Shown here one piece after another: positions 31,340 to 43,000 of a stretch of 64,000 nucleotides of DNA (position 1 is the stretch's first letter; each line of letters starts with the position of its first letter). Source of the stretch: Blasia pusilla (lineage: Eukaryota; Marchantiophyta; Marchantiopsida; Blasiales). The DNA lies in contig CM114273.1 of assembly GCA_050084515.1 (NCBI GenBank), positions 19,778,001-19,842,000 of the forward strand, given 5' to 3'. The notes under the pieces are model-generated. The model was not told the DNA's origin, searched no databases, and saw nothing but the letters and a program-made list of their open reading frames with translations. A program made the position numbers and the translations under genes.

Positions 31340-34300
31340 CATGGTTGTGCGAATGGATAAAGATATCTTGAGCATCTTTGATGTATGGGATAGGGGAATA
31401 GATCCTTATGGGATACCTCTGATCAATAATCACATATATGCTAGGCTACGAGACATAGATGAGTGTAGAGTATTCCCATATTACACCATCAAATACCCGT
31501 ATCATACACATATTGTATTCTATAATAGTGTAGATCATGGTGCCACATACTTAATTTTGGGTTGAATTTTGACATCTTGAGAGCAAGAGTAATTGTGCAA
31601 GAGGGGCTTATGAGACACCATAGCATCCTTTCCATAAATTTAGGGGGATATGGTGAGAGTAGTATCATAAGGTTTACACGGAGTTTCCCAAGGTTTTGAG
31701 GGTCTCTACGTGAGGGATTTGCCCTACATCATCCTCAAACATTGGAAAGACTTCAAAAGAGTGGTTTCCTGAATTCCTATCATGTCATCAAGGAAATTGA
31801 GTAGTCCTAGCTTATGGGTGGACAAGATGGACGTCCGTGGTAGATTACCACGTAGACTTTCAAGGGCGTGGGGACAATTTAATTTACATAACTTCATGGC
31901 AAAGTTTATAAAATTGCCGTGATTCACAAAGGGCATGGATCTCTTCAAATTTCCTCCTTGTCACAACATGGAATGATATATTCTAACATTTAAAGGTGGC
32001 TCCACTAAACTACCACAATTTCTCTATGAAGTTTTTTGTTAAAGATTGAGGCATGAAGGCTATAGTATGACCCATATTATGCGTCGTGGATTGAGCCATT
32101 TGAAGATGAAAAGGGGAATCTAGGAGATGCTACGTATTCTATAGGGATATGTGATATTGTAATGTACAACTCAAGGAAAAAAGGTACTCTTTCTATCGCA
32201 AAGTATTAAGTTCGTTCCCAAGAGACCACTTTTTCCTAAGTAAAGAGAGGTTTTATAAAGAATATCAAGAATAAACTCCTTCTTCACTAAAATGCTTCGC
32301 TAACTTCAACGACACTATTCTACAAGTACCAAAGAATAAAAGGATTTTCTTTCCTCTTGGAAAAGACTCTTCTCTAGTGCATACGAAGACTCTTGTGAAT
32401 CTGCAATAACGAAGCTCCACGAAGACCTCAAAGAGACCTCGAGTATAGGGGCTCACCCTACTTTCATAACTAAATCTGTCATGCAGGCTCCTCAATATCT
32501 AAGAGCTTTCCTACGCTTCTTCATGATTATCTTATGGAATTCTGAAACTACAAGACTCAACTCTCATCTCTAGTGCAGCCCAATAAGATCCACATTCAAT
32601 TCCGCACCTCAGAAAGAATGAGAGAAGACTCTTCTTCTACATCAAAGAGTGGAAAGAGCTCGGAAGTAGTAGAAGCTTCGGAAATTAAAAGACTCTTCAG
32701 CTCGAATCATCCCTCGACAAAACTCCTTACACCCTCACCAAGACTGCTGGTAAACTCAAGATAACACGGAACAGTATTGAGGAGTTCAAGATACAAGGGA
32801 AAACCATTATCCCTTCTTCTGCTAATTGCTCTTTAAATAGTATTTACAATTCCAATTGATCTTCCTATTCTAATCTAGATTTCTTATTGCTAATCCTAAC
32901 TCTTTGATTCAAATTCTCCAACCCTCCATCTTCCTAAGACTGTTCATTATCTTGGCGTTTCCTTTCCGCTCCCTTTTAAACTGCTGTAACTGCCGCGATT
33001 CTCCCTTTATGGCTTTTGCAATGGCCGCGACTTTTCATTTTTCTCAATCTTCGTAATTCTTTGCAAAGACTCTTCCTAATCTTTGTAGTCTTTATCTTTG
33101 CTATCCTATCTTCGCACATAAACTCATATCCTTCTACCGTCATGAAGAGTCTTTATGCTCTTTCCTTCAACTTTATTCCAAGCATTCTCTATCTTTCTAT
33201 TCCTCTTCTTAATATACCTTTCCATTTTTGTGAACACTCTTTGACCTCTTCCGCTTCTTCCTCTTCCTTCTTTGAGTTCTTAATCTTTTCTTTTGAGTCT
33301 TCGTCCTTCTTTTCTAGTCTTCGTACAAAGACTATCTTCCATCTTCTTTACAAAGAAGCTTTCCCTTAGTCTTTGTTGACAGCCCTTTACATTGTTCTTT
33401 CTGCGGTCTTCCTTGCGAAGCGCCCGCGCTTCCTCTTCTAACTTCTATTCCTATTTTTATATACCTCTCACTCTTCCAAGATATTACTTAATCTTCTAAC
33501 ATGTCTTGTCCTCTCCTCAAAGTTTTCTCAATTACTCCTCCCACACAATTTCCGTAAAGTAAGACCCTTTACTTCTAGTAGTGAGTCTTTAGTCTTCTCT
33601 TCATAAAGACTGTAATATAATTCAGTACAAAAACATCAAAATTTCAAATTCTCATAAGAGTGGGTTATCACAGATACCCATAAAAAGGGTGAGTCACTCA
33701 ATGGCTCTTGCATCACTAGTCAAATTCACCCAAAGTTCAACCTTGTGGTCAAGTTCTTTGTTGAGTTACATTAGAACTACTAGGGGTAATTAAAAAACCG
33801 TGACTTTGTGGGAGCATCCACAACTTCCATATGTGGACATGAGAGTTTACATCATATGTTCACATGTTTTATTAGCGTTTCTCAAGGGGTATGGAAGGGT
33901 TGTTCCATCTAGGCACAACATGGGATGTTGTAGAGTGACTTGAAAGGAAGCCTCGGCCAAGTCATCTTGATGGATAACTAGTCTAACACAAGTCTGTGAG
34001 TAGCAAAATATGCTTGGATCGAGGGCCAAAATCAAGAGGTCAAAGGAGAAAATGAGAAAGGTGGGATTCCCCTAGTCAACCCCAAAACTACATATATGGG
34101 GAGACACTTTCCCCCTTACCACGATGCCTATCCTTCAACAAATCTCACCTACATTGAGGGAGATGTTTGAGTTGGATGAGTGCATTGGGCACAATATCCA
34201 CATGATAGAGAAGTGTGTGGCGGCCTAAAGATATTGAAGAGAGGTTTTGTAAGGGATGACCGGACCATAAGGAGCGTACATCCCAAGATATGAGTACGTT

Positions 34301-35860
34301 ACTTAGAGTGCAAGGTGGTTGCTATGAGCCTCTGCATTCAAGGCCCATCTCGTCATCTATGGGTTAGCATCTGCAAGGAATAATTTTTTGGTCATATGAT
34401 GGGGTTTATTGTCCAAATGATTATACACAATAAGATAGTGAACATATGATGTCACCTCCAGACAAGATGGACTCCCTTCAAAAGTATAACATTGTAATTA
34501 CTGCCAACATTATGGCCATACTAAGGAGAGGTGCTTTAGCTTATACCTTGAGCTAGCCCGAATAGAGGGCATGAGATGGTATAAGAGGAAGTTTGAGGTC
34601 TAGGTGGAACAAAAGGTCGTTAAACATGTGGTCCTATAGGTGTAAAAGGTGATGGATATGCATGTAGAGGAGATAGAGGTCCATCACCCATACAAATGGA
34701 GGGAAACCCTAATCATGAGGTTAGGAAGGTTACCTAGATAGAGGCAATTAAGACTCCATCCATGAATCCCAATGAAACATCTTGGAGTTTGGATGTTGGT
34801 AGTGTATATTTAGACATGACATGTGATGGGGGAGAAGATTCCTTTGATGCCTTATATTGATGCCCAGAAGCACCTTGTGCGAAATATGTTGTTGGAGGAG
34901 GCCATAGCCATAACCGTGCCCTCTGGTTTTCTGCCTCATATGTTATGACACTGCAATTAGGAGGATCACTCATTCGTTTCAATTGGATGTGGAAATAGTA
35001 TTTTTTTCCTCAAGTTTAAAGTTAATTGTAGAGGAGGTGGTGGACCTACCCTTTGAGCTTATGCTTGGGATGACTATAACTAGGTCATGGTAAGTTGCGA
35101 CTGCTAGACTAACAAAGATGTTGGCTAGACCCACTATAGAGCATGCCATGGTTGCATAAGGAGCAATATTTGTGGATAATCAAGGCTATTTTTTATTGTT
35201 AGTCATATGGGTCTAATCTATAGTCAACATTGTGTCTTGCTAGATCATAGTGCATCCCTTGATATTCGGGAAGATGTCATGTACAATTTTGGGCCAATTT
35301 TGAGTGATATCCATTTCGCATTCATTGAGTGGGGCCAATACAAAAGAACTTCTCATCCAACCATGAGATGGTGGTAAGGCTCAAACCATAGCATATGATG
35401 GATGAGTCAATGGCGCAAGCCAAGGCCATAGTGACCAATGTCGAGTCTTATGAAGATTTGTTTGTGAAGTTATAATTGATCGATGGGGCTCACACTAGAT
35501 TAATGGGAGGAGATAACTTCCTATAGGCCAACATGGAAGTTCAATCATTAATGGGTTAGTTCATTGGTGGTGTGTTAGAGTGACGAACTAGTGAGGTGGA
35601 AAAAGTATTTCCATTGAGTAGTTCTATTACTTAGCTAGGACATTTGATTGAGGGTTATATCTATGTAGGGGATAGACCTATGGTTGATACCCCTTTAGAG
35701 AGGAGTATCATGATGAGCGCGTCTTTCCATATAGGAGATGTGCGACATAAATATGCCCTTCATGTCGAGCTTTACAATGGAAATATGGAATAGTGTGAGA
35801 CACAAAGTTTGGCGAGTCACCATATGGTATGTCTTGTGGGCATGGGAACATAAGTGTGCC
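31340..35860 (+). mobile_element. Element 4: heavily degraded relative of elements 1-3
   Basis: Nucleotide similarity to element 3 can be followed in order. A leader-like match lies at about 31365-31650. The gag N terminus is at 31640-32149: TTTACACGGAGT and GAGGGTCTC correspond to the element 3 block near 57695. Gag continues from 33673 with AAGTTCAACCTTGTGG. A canonical zinc knuckle CNYCQHYGHTKERC lies at 34493-34534, and the protease signature has decayed to DHSA at 35243-35254. A block with KAIVTNVESYE near 35430 matches the post-protease KAIVTNAESYD of element 3. Nothing of the methyltransferase or RT remains. The copy is split by the insertion at 32150-33672 and stops against Helitron B. 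Confidence 0.75.
32150..33672. repeat. Nested 1.5-kb LTR-like insertion in element 4 (probable solo LTR)
   Basis: The insert begins TGTGATA and ends TATCACA (perfect 7-bp inverted ends with TG/CA) and is flanked directly by GATA on both sides (32146-32149 and 33673-33676). Removing it restores alignment of the gag region with element 3 across the junction. No coding domain is seen inside. The motif AAGACTCTT or AGACTCTT recurs (near 32355, 32388, 32630, 32690 and 33066). A solo LTR of another retroelement family is the simplest reading. Confidence 0.8.
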
Positions 35861-37133
35861 CCACTCGAAATCGTCTCCTCCTTTCTTGAAATCGTTGATT
35901 TGTGGTGTTGGCCCTAGAAGCCTTCATTTTCTTACTCATGCTTAAACTAACAATTTTGCACTTCAATTAGCATCCAATGGAGTGCATGTGAATGAGCAAG
36001 TTTGTGGCAGTGGGCACTTCAGGATCCAAGATGGGATCTATCATTCTATTGGTTACTTACATCCAAATCTTGGGGATCAATCCCACTTTGCTCAGCTCTA
36101 CATTCGTGATACTGCAAACGAATTACAGAATCGTAAAAAAGTTATGTCAAGATCTTATAAATTATTTTAGAGATCTTGAAAGGGCTTAAGGATATGTTAC
36201 ACCAATGCAATCGATATATGCAAGTTTTCCATCGTATGGCATATGAAGCAAGTGACCTTAGTATGCAAATCATCCTAAAGGCCCGTAATAGATGTCTTGA
36301 TGCAAAGAGTTATAACTTACCAACAGCTTCCGAGATGGTAGATATTTTACTAGGTGATGAAAGTGAACACATTGACCACTATGATATACTTGTACGACTT
36401 CATAGTGGAGGAGTAAGGCGTATTTCTGACCTAAATGAAACATATATTCCATTTCACTTTGTTTGGTTATTTTTGTATAGTGAAGGAGGTTGGCATCCTG
36501 AATAACCTTTACAAGTCTTTAGAGCATCATAACCAATCCATCAATCTCTGGTGAGGCAGAAAACAATGAAATTTTGGATGATTGTATGGATGAGGACCAA
36601 TTATGATGACGATGATATTTTTCAAGAGACAAGGAAAGAAATTATGACAAACTTGCAATTTGCATGTTTTTCTTTATTGCAAACATGAGTAAGTACCAAA
36701 GATGACAATCGCCTACAATGATTTGGTCGACTTACTCAAGAATATATGGTCGACCTCTATGCCACTATAGAGACACAACGATTATCATGGATGCGCCTAA
36801 ATCAGAAGAACCTAAGGACTTAATTATATCAAAGTGTAAAGGATGCAATGCATCAACATGATGTGGATGGCACAAGGTTTGGGAAACGTATTGTACTACA
36901 TTCTTCTTATAACAAAATTCCACGTTGTTTGCATGAGTTGTATCAAGATGAAATGGCAATTTTCAGACACTTGGGGAAGCCTAATTAATTGTTGACTTTG
37001 ACATGAAATCCAAAGCAGGAGGAGACTATATAAGCCTTCTTACCTCGTCAACCAAATATATATCAACCATATTTGGTTGTGCGAGTTTTTGAGAAGAAGA
37101 AGAAGAAGAAGTTATTATGACTTATCATTGTCA

Positions 37134-37556
37134 TGTTTTAGGATGGATCAACAAGTTTATAGTAGAGTGCCTTTGAGGATATTGGAGGACATTCTCAAGA
37201 CATTAAGGATGATATGTTGAGGCCAAGGGTAACCTGAGAGTCGGTTTTCCATTCGTTTCAACTCATTTGGAGGTACATAGAGAAACTTACTATTTCCTGT
37301 AAGTTACCACTAGTTTGAATTTCTACTTTGAGAAGTAGATCTTGACCCCTTACAATCGATCAAGAGCCAAGGAGGTGACCTACGAGCATAAGTTGTCATG
37401 GAGAGAGCTTGGGGGACATAAGGGGATATACCCAAGGAGTGAGAGCTTCAGAGCTTATTATCTCTTTGTTGAACCTCTTGGCATGAGGCGGCGGAGCTAT
37501 GGTGTTTCTTGCCTTGTGAGTAATCAAGCCTCTCATTAGGAGAGTGGATTTGGTTT

Positions 37557-37602
<46 letters not shown>

Positions 37603-37850
37603 GTGTGCCTATTGAGAGGCTTGTTGAGAGACCTAGATTTACAAAGAGAGATTGAGAGCTCAACAATACGGGAGCTCGCTAGTTTCTCGCCATTGTCGCA
37701 GGTTGGGGACCGTATTCCCTATTTAGCGGCTCACGGGAGTAAGAGCCACTCATTTGAGTTAAATATCGTTGTTATATTTTTTTTACATGAGAGTGGCGTG
37801 CGAAAGCGCTGCCCATTTTTTTATGGGAATTGGTGATGACTTTCGTAAAA
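37134..37850 (+). repeat. Solo LTR of the methyltransferase retrotransposon family, inside Helitron B
   Basis: It aligns with the LTRs of elements 2 and 3: TGTTGAGGCC (37215), AAGAGCCAAGGAGGTGACCT, TTGAACCTCTTGGCATGAGG, CGGAGCTATGG, CAGGTTGGGGAC and GAAAGCGCTGCCC. No gag or pol sequence lies on either side; Helitron coding sequence flanks it. An AG dinucleotide run (37560-37600) expands a short GAGAGAGAG tract present at the same point in the other two LTRs. The 5' boundary may be slightly truncated. Confidence 0.75.
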
Positions 37851-38384
37851 TCTTGCGTATTGTTCATTATAGGGATAGTTCATGAATCATCCAAGCCAAT
37901 ATAAAAAAGATCATCTCTATTGGCTTGTGTAAAGGTGATGAAGTTATCGATAAGCATGCAAGTACAAAGGTTAGAAGCTCATTTGCATGCTTTCCAACAA
38001 TGCAACCTTTTGCTAATTGGTTATGGGAAAGCATGCAAATGAGATTTTTGTAGATCGAATTTTTATTCCATTTATTGCATATGACTTTGGTTTGCCATTT
38101 GATCTATGTAGATTTCGTTTCCCTTTCTCTGTGACCATTAATAAGTCTCAAGATCAAACTCTATAAAAGGTCGGAATTGACTTACCATTTTCTTTCATGA
38201 TCAATTATACGTAACATTATCTAGAGTAGGGAAGAGAAGTTCTACCCATACTACGATTGGAAACGAGGAACAGTCAAATATTGAAAATGACTACACAAAA
38301 TCTAATGTATATGGAAATCATAAGATAAATAAAACATTCAGCTTAATTTCCAAAAAAACACATTTACATATCATTCATTTATAC

Positions 38385-38413
38385 ACCCGTGTATCGCAGG
38401 TACATCTTACTAG
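38385..38413 (+). other. Helitron 3' terminal hairpin and CTAG end
   Basis: ACCCGTG (38385-38391), a 3-base loop and CGCAGGT (38395-38401) pair with one mismatch and one G-T pair. Nine bases later CTAG (38410-38413) closes the element. A short GC-rich hairpin roughly ten bases before CTRR is the known Helitron 3' signature. No other Helitron end was identified in the window. Confidence 0.7.
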
Positions 38414-39834
38414 CAATCTATATATATCGACTCCGACGAAAGTTTGTAAATGTGGAAAGTCATGGATCCCACATATGGTAAATTTTGATAGCCCTATTCT
38501 CCAACCATGTCAATGAACAATGATCCGCTTGCAAGCTCTATTTAGCAGAGCGCATCTTCGTAGCCACGTAGAACATACCTAGTGGTTCCGAGTGATTCCA
38601 AGTTCCTTTTCGTTTTCTTTCTCTCTCTCTTAGCGGGTTAACATCAAGAACTTTGGGCCACGATCGCATTAACGTGCTTAAGATCTTGCCCGACACTTCT
38701 TAATCACGACATGCAGCGAGTGCAAGAAACGAACGGAGAATAAGAACAAGAATACAACCGGTTAACGTACGTAGTTTTCTGATTAATTAATTAATATTTG
38801 GTATTGAATCACAGACGGACGGCGTTTTCCCGAGGATGCTCAAACTCGGTGACGTCCAGGTGGTCCACATTCTCTCGTTGTGAAGTCTGTCTGCCAGCTG
38901 GCCGTCCATGAAGCCACGCGCGGCTCTCTCGTCGCGTCTCCTCTTCTCGTCATGTCGTGTTGTGTCAAGTCATGTCGATGTCGAACGCATGAGCTGTCCC
39001 ATGCCTCGTTCTTTCTTCTATGGCGTGCCAGCGACGTAACCGGTGTCCGCGTGCACTTCGCTGCCCTCCGGCTGGCGACGATGCAGTCGCCGGCCTACGA
39101 GATTATAGACCTTCATGCTTGTTTGTTTTTCTTGGTACTATTAGTTTCATGTCTGGCTGACAAAGGGTATTTTTGAGTTAATAATAAACATTTTTTTTCT
39201 CGAATTTCTTGATGACCACTGCACTCTTTCTTCCATTTTTTGAGAGTATGAAATAGTAGTTTGTTATCATTTCTCTTATAGTAGTTCGTTAAACCTCTTT
39301 CATTAAGTCTTGTTGGTTCTTTGGTAAAATCGTTACCCTCTAGAGCATCCAATAGGATCACTCTAGGTCCATTGAAGAGGTATTACTAGTTTGGGGGTCT
39401 CCTAAGTCACTAGTAACACCTTTATCATGATTTTGGCTAATTTAAATTATCCATAATTAACCCGTGCATCCAAAAGACTACTTTAAAATTCAATGTGATC
39501 CGCTTCTTCCTCCAATTTTACACATCCACCACAAAATAAGGAACACTTCAAAAGGATACAATTAAAGTGTTACTATCATGTCCTAATTTGTCTTATTGTG
39601 CATACAATGGTAGCAATACTAGTCTAGATAATCAATTGAATTTTACGTTGTGAAGTAGGTAGGAGATTATACAAGATCTAATTGGAAAAAAAAAGGAAAC
39701 CCTCTTTTCATGCCCTCCTTGTTAATAAGCACCGCAACCCTCTTGTTTACCTTTGTTGCTATTTCATCCTAGCTTATGCCCATCAATCATATCTTCCACT
39801 TCAGGAAAACTAGTAAAGTGTTTGTGCCCATATT
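38414..39834. other. Unannotated stretch downstream of Helitron B
   Basis: No gene recognised. A moderately GC-rich segment at 38800-39110 contains an open frame without any known domain. Confidence 0.35.
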
Positions 39835-40040
39835 ATCATGGTTGCACAAAAACGGACATGGATTGCAAGAGGTAAAACTCATACTTACAGTTCATGATGG
39901 AAGGAATGGCAAGGGCAAGTGGAGGGGATGAAAAATAAGGGGAAGGTGGGGACTCTGTGGACAAGTCTTTCCACAAGATAGACATAAGTTCATGCACATA
40001 GATATGTCCACAGACGCAGACTTTGTCCACATGCAACTTT
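39835..40040. repeat. Dispersed repeat, second copy of 614-945
   Basis: It shares the ATCATGGTTGCACAAAA start, TTCATGATGGAAGG, GTGGACAAGTC and ATATGTCCAC blocks with 614-945, in the same order and orientation but shorter. Confidence 0.55.
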
Positions 40041-43000
40041 GCATGTTTTGTATGGTACAAATAGAATTTTGAGTTGGATTTTTAAAATAAAATAATTATT
40101 TTGTGTATGGTTTGGATTTCAATACCATTTTAAAATAAATGATTTTCCATATGAAACTAGGTGAGCATGTCCAAAAATATTTGTTGGAACAAACATGTAT
40201 TAGAATGAGGTGAAATATTCATAAACTAGTTCTTGAAATTATCATATACATCATTTTAGGAGAGCTTTGAGACAACCTAGTGCTATGGAAAGCCTTCCCC
40301 TTTGGACTCAAAAATCTTGCTTATGACTCCCATAACTTTAAGTTATGGAAATTTTTCGTAATCGTGATATATCATGGATGGCTATAATGATTAAATTTGT
40401 CTACATTGCAACTTTCCTCCTAAGGGAAAAATAGAATGTCCTTACTAGAGCTATTCAACACATACTTAAACCATAAGGAGAATCCACGCATATAGTTTCT
40501 TCTTTAATTTAAAAAAATGTAATGTTTTAATTTTGAAAATAAATATAAAAAATAGGAAAAAATATTCTTGCTAAGAGGAATTTATTTTTCCTATACTGGT
40601 TGAAATAATAAGGAATAGGGTAACCCATTTGGGATTACAAACGTTTCTTTGCCATAAGAGATCAGCCATTGATCTTTAGTTAATTTTATTATTCTTTATG
40701 TATATGATGAATTCCTGTTTGCATCTATTCATCTATGTATCCCTAGGACGTTATTCCATATTACTATCATGGTTTATGTAATCCCAAATTAATAATCCTT
40801 GATAGGATTGGTTAATATGGTTACGCGAAGCTAGGATATAAGAACTCACATAACTCAAAGTAATGGAGAATTTCCAAAAACTAATATGGGCTATCATAGT
40901 AGGTATCATGTCGAAATTGCGGCACATAGCCGTAACCCCATGAAGCAAGGACTTCTCAAATTGTTTAAAAATAAAATTAATTAAAAAATTAATTGTGGAA
41001 AGCCACATATGTATGGTATGTCTTATAATAGTGATAACTTCTTGCCGCACACAAGGGCATATTTGAAGAGCAATAAGAGGGCGGTTAGGGTTGGAAAGAG
41101 AAAAAAGTCTTCAATCTTTCCATGGGCTATGACAAAATATTGTATTTAGGTATATGACCATTAATACCAATCCTTAAGGAAACTACTTTCACTCATATTT
41201 GGGCTTTCTTTTTAGGTATATTCAAAGCCCTTCCATAATATTGGGTCACAATAGTTTGCTACAAGTAGAAAGATAAGGTTTTTTTATTCATGTAATAATA
41301 AATTTTAAATAATTCAATGAAAAATTATAGAATGCCTTCCAATATAAATATTTTTCCATAACTTTATCCATAAGGGGAAGTTTGAGTTGCCATAACAATT
41401 TATTCCTTCTTGTCTTGGGGTGTCTTTATAAGGCTTCCGATGCTTTCTATGGATCATCTCCTTGGAAATGGGATATGAGGCATGTCAAAAATCAGGCTTG
41501 TGCCTCTATCCATGACTTTAAGGAGATAGGCAAGATTACATGAGGGCTTAGAGGGACCATTTGTAGTTCTCCATTTTGGAGGTCATAGTGACATGCTACC
41601 TTATGAGTGATTATATGTGGTCACCTCTTTTTATGTATTATGGCATATTTATGTGATATGATAAGTGGCACAAGGCATATGTGTCATTAGAGGGAGTGTT
41701 ATTTTTTATGAGTCCTTTCTTAATTGTCCTTAAGTTTGGTTCTTATGGAGAGGAGCATTTGTTATGGTTGTGGTCATAGATTGCCTAATGTACTTTAGGT
41801 TCTTTGTGACCTACTCTATGTGGATAACTTATGCAACACATATTACCATGGGGTTTCCCAATAAGGGATATTCCATTGACAAGACCCAATTTGAAGCTCA
41901 TATTGAAATATTAGACCTACATAGTGGTATCCATAATACATTACAGATTGGCTATACTAATGTATCAAACCTGAATCCTCTTAAGTTAAGACTAGGTTAT
42001 GATTTATATTGAAATCACACATTTATCTTTGTTGCGTTGACTCATATATATATTTTTAAACTCTGGTATGTGTGTTTGATGCATTAGAGATATATCGGGA
42101 TTAAATGTAGTGCTAGAATATTGGAAGATATTTTCCTTCACATGATTCATAATGAGAGACTAAAATATAATGTCGAAGTGTTAAGAACCATAGTTATTGC
42201 GATACCCTCATTTGCTTGTTATAGGATGCATAGGATAGATGAATCTTAGATATGTGTTAATGATAGTGAAATTTATGGTTAGTGATATATATTCGTATGA
42301 TAATTCACTTGGATTTTGGTATCCACAAAGAACTACTTCAAGTCTAATTTTTTCTTTGTCTGGTTTTTCCCATTAGCCTAAATGACCACTAGTTTGTAAG
42401 TGATTATGGATGTGGGTGATTATCCAGAGAGGCACTTAGACTTTATACCCTTGCATATTAAATCAAAGTGCCTTGAAATTTTGATACATTTGTAGTATGA
42501 TTCTACATGGGTAACTTTTGGAACCCTTCGTTTTCTTATAGATGTATTTGGATCGAAGAATTTTTCTTTTGATGTCTAATCTAAATATATACTTAGTTAA
42601 AGCATTTCAATCATGAAAGTACGTTCCAAATTTTGTTCCACTAGTATTTAGATCTTTATAAATCATGTTGGAAGACTTTTCAAAACAGATACTTAAGAGA
42701 ACATAATAGTTTATTTTCTTCAAATACATGGACAATTTTGGGAAGAAAAGTTTTCTTACCAATCATATTTGAGATAAAATTAACATTTCCTAGTACCAAT
42801 ATTGCATCAAGCCAAGGTTTCTTAAAAATGACACTCAAATACTAGATAAAAGGTATTTTCACGCCCCCAAAATCACATTTTTATCGTTCCTATGCTAAAG
42901 GATGAAGATGACATCAAATATATCAGTGTTCATACAAATTTCTAATAAATTGCATAATGGTGCTTTTTTCCCCAAGCCATAACTAAATTGAAATCAAACC

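Larger units (their letters stand above)
35900..38413 (+). mobile_element. Helitron fragment B with 3' terminus (decayed, internally deleted)
   Basis: The first part has NEQVCGSGHFRIQDGIYHSIGY, FAQLYIRDTANELQNR, DLNETYIPFHFVWLFLY and SEGGWHPE (35976-36504). It then has EYMVDLYATIETQRLSW near 36745 and a FRHLGKPN then NPK.EE block near 36965-37020, running to VVRVFEKKKKK near 37110. A solo LTR follows. After it, a helicase end resumes at about 38030: DRIFIPFIAYDFGLPF, TINKSQDQTL and VGIDLPF, which match the last Pif1-type helicase motifs. The element ends with a hairpin and CTAG at 38410-38413. Nearly the whole helicase is deleted. Block order and sequence are close to Helitron A. Confidence 0.87.

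Noticed and set aside
37448-37666. Short open frames over the LTRs at 37.4, 14.2 and 55.7 kb that look conserved
   Set aside because: The conservation is at nucleotide level across LTR copies; frames are not maintained and lie in non-coding LTR sequence.
40262-42012. A complete gypsy pol with RT and integrase
   Set aside because: Only one short RT-like block (WKAFPFGLKN) is convincing; the integrase-like VVVIDCLMYF phrase at 41770 stands alone and the intervening frames do not align.
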